Assembly: GCA_012517485.1 (NCBI GenBank)
Contig: JAAYUT010000553.1
Span: 1 to 5,208 of the forward strand
Origin: Candidatus Atribacter fermentans
Lineage (GTDB): Bacteria; Atribacterota; Atribacteria; Atribacterales; Atribacteraceae
Direction of reading: 5' to 3'
Length of the DNA stretch: 5,208 bases
Position numbers and translations under genes: made by a program. Positions 4,957 through 5,208 of this stretch are shown here, piece by piece. Positions within the stretch are counted from its first letter, which is position 1; each line of letters starts with the position of its first letter. The notes below the pieces were generated by a model that saw nothing but the letters and a program-made list of their open reading frames with translations, was not told the origin of the DNA and ran no database searches.

Positions 4957-5079
4957 CCCAATTTGGATCAATATTTAATTAAGAAAATGAAAAAATGATA
5001 CAAATTAATAAATTTACATTGAAGAGAAGTATTCTTTCATTTCTGGGTCTTTTTTCATTAACTCTTTTTTTATAAATTT
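4957..5079. other. Convergent intergenic gap, AT-rich
   Basis: This gap separates the converging YbaK-like gene and the right-edge gene. It contains a 10-bp inverted repeat, AATGAAAAAA (4986-4995) and TTTTTTCATT (5050-5059), spaced 54 nt apart, and a weak stem around AGAAGTATTCT. Neither is a convincing GC-rich terminator, although transcription from both sides must end about here. Confidence 0.3.
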
Positions 5080-5208
5080 TCAACGTTCACCTCTCCCACG
5101 GCACCATTGGCAAACCCCACTTCCATTACACCAGATGCAGGGATCATCACTGGGCTTTCCATATCCTGGATAGTTTTTCTTGCCTGATCCTTTACAGTGA
5201 TTACAGCG
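5080..5208 (-). CDS. C-terminal end of a DnaJ-type zinc-finger protein (partial)
   Basis: The frame enters from the right edge and runs 42 residues to TGA at 5080-5082. It contains three CxxCxGxG motifs: CNHCKGSG, CIWCNGSG and CQWCRGRG. These are the zinc-binding motifs of the DnaJ central domain, which normally carries four. Here the third motif lies only two residues before the stop (residues E, R), so the protein lacks the C-terminal substrate-binding domains of DnaJ. It is more likely a small zinc-finger protein with a DnaJ-like cysteine-rich domain, with a fourth motif perhaps beyond the edge. Pairs of such motifs bind zinc and often bind protein or, in anti-TRAP-like proteins, a partner regulator. 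The start and full length are outside the window. Confidence 0.65.
   Translation of the reverse strand, partial: RCNHCKGSGKKNYPGYGKPSDDPCIWCNGSGVCQWCRGRGER

Noticed and set aside
4986..5059. Bidirectional terminator between the convergent genes
   Set aside because: The 10-bp arms are almost all A/T and 54 nt apart, so a stable stem is unlikely.

Overview
The window is low-GC bacterial DNA. Its genes have strong Shine-Dalgarno sites (AGGAGGGG, AAGGAGG) and its intergenic spaces are packed with hairpin repeats. A predicted secreted TPR protein and a predicted lipoprotein suggest a bacterium with an elaborate envelope. The combination of TTG starts, 'GGGIYC' beta-helix proteins and abundant repeats would fit an uncultured anaerobic lineage such as Atribacterota. 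That placement is an impression and was not tested.

Layout, left to right. (1) Positions 1-405 hold decayed coding sequence, ending in the C-terminal piece of what looks like an M28-type zinc aminopeptidase (205-405, +). (2) Positions 406-873 are a repeat-rich spacer. It holds a pyrimidine/purine hairpin module, two CGTCATT-type units, and copy A of a roughly 195-bp element with three hairpins. (3) A minus-strand two-gene operon follows: a secreted six-TPR protein (1909-2706) and then a beta-helix lipoprotein (844-1872). (4) Positions 2707-3549 contain the operon's upstream region, a short possible gene remnant, a cluster of hairpin repeats, and element copy B. (5) Positions 3550-4133 (-) are a clear E. 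coli-like mazEF toxin-antitoxin pair, with a TTG start for the antitoxin, a good promoter and a possible operator. (6) Element copy C (4265-4459) leads straight into the ribosome binding site of a YbaK-family aminoacyl-tRNA editing protein (4477-4956, +). (7) The right edge cuts a minus-strand gene whose last 42 residues carry three DnaJ-type CxxCxGxG motifs; it is short and easily missed.

The TPR and beta-helix genes probably act together at the cell surface. MazEF is a self-contained module, and the YbaK-like protein is a housekeeping translation-quality factor. The feature that ties the window together is the three-hairpin element. Its three copies share one orientation, and each has its right end against a gene. 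One copy supplies the stop codon and last codons of the lipoprotein gene. Copies B and C bracket mazEF as direct repeats. I see no CRISPR array, rRNA, tRNA, intact transposase or clearly new multigene system.
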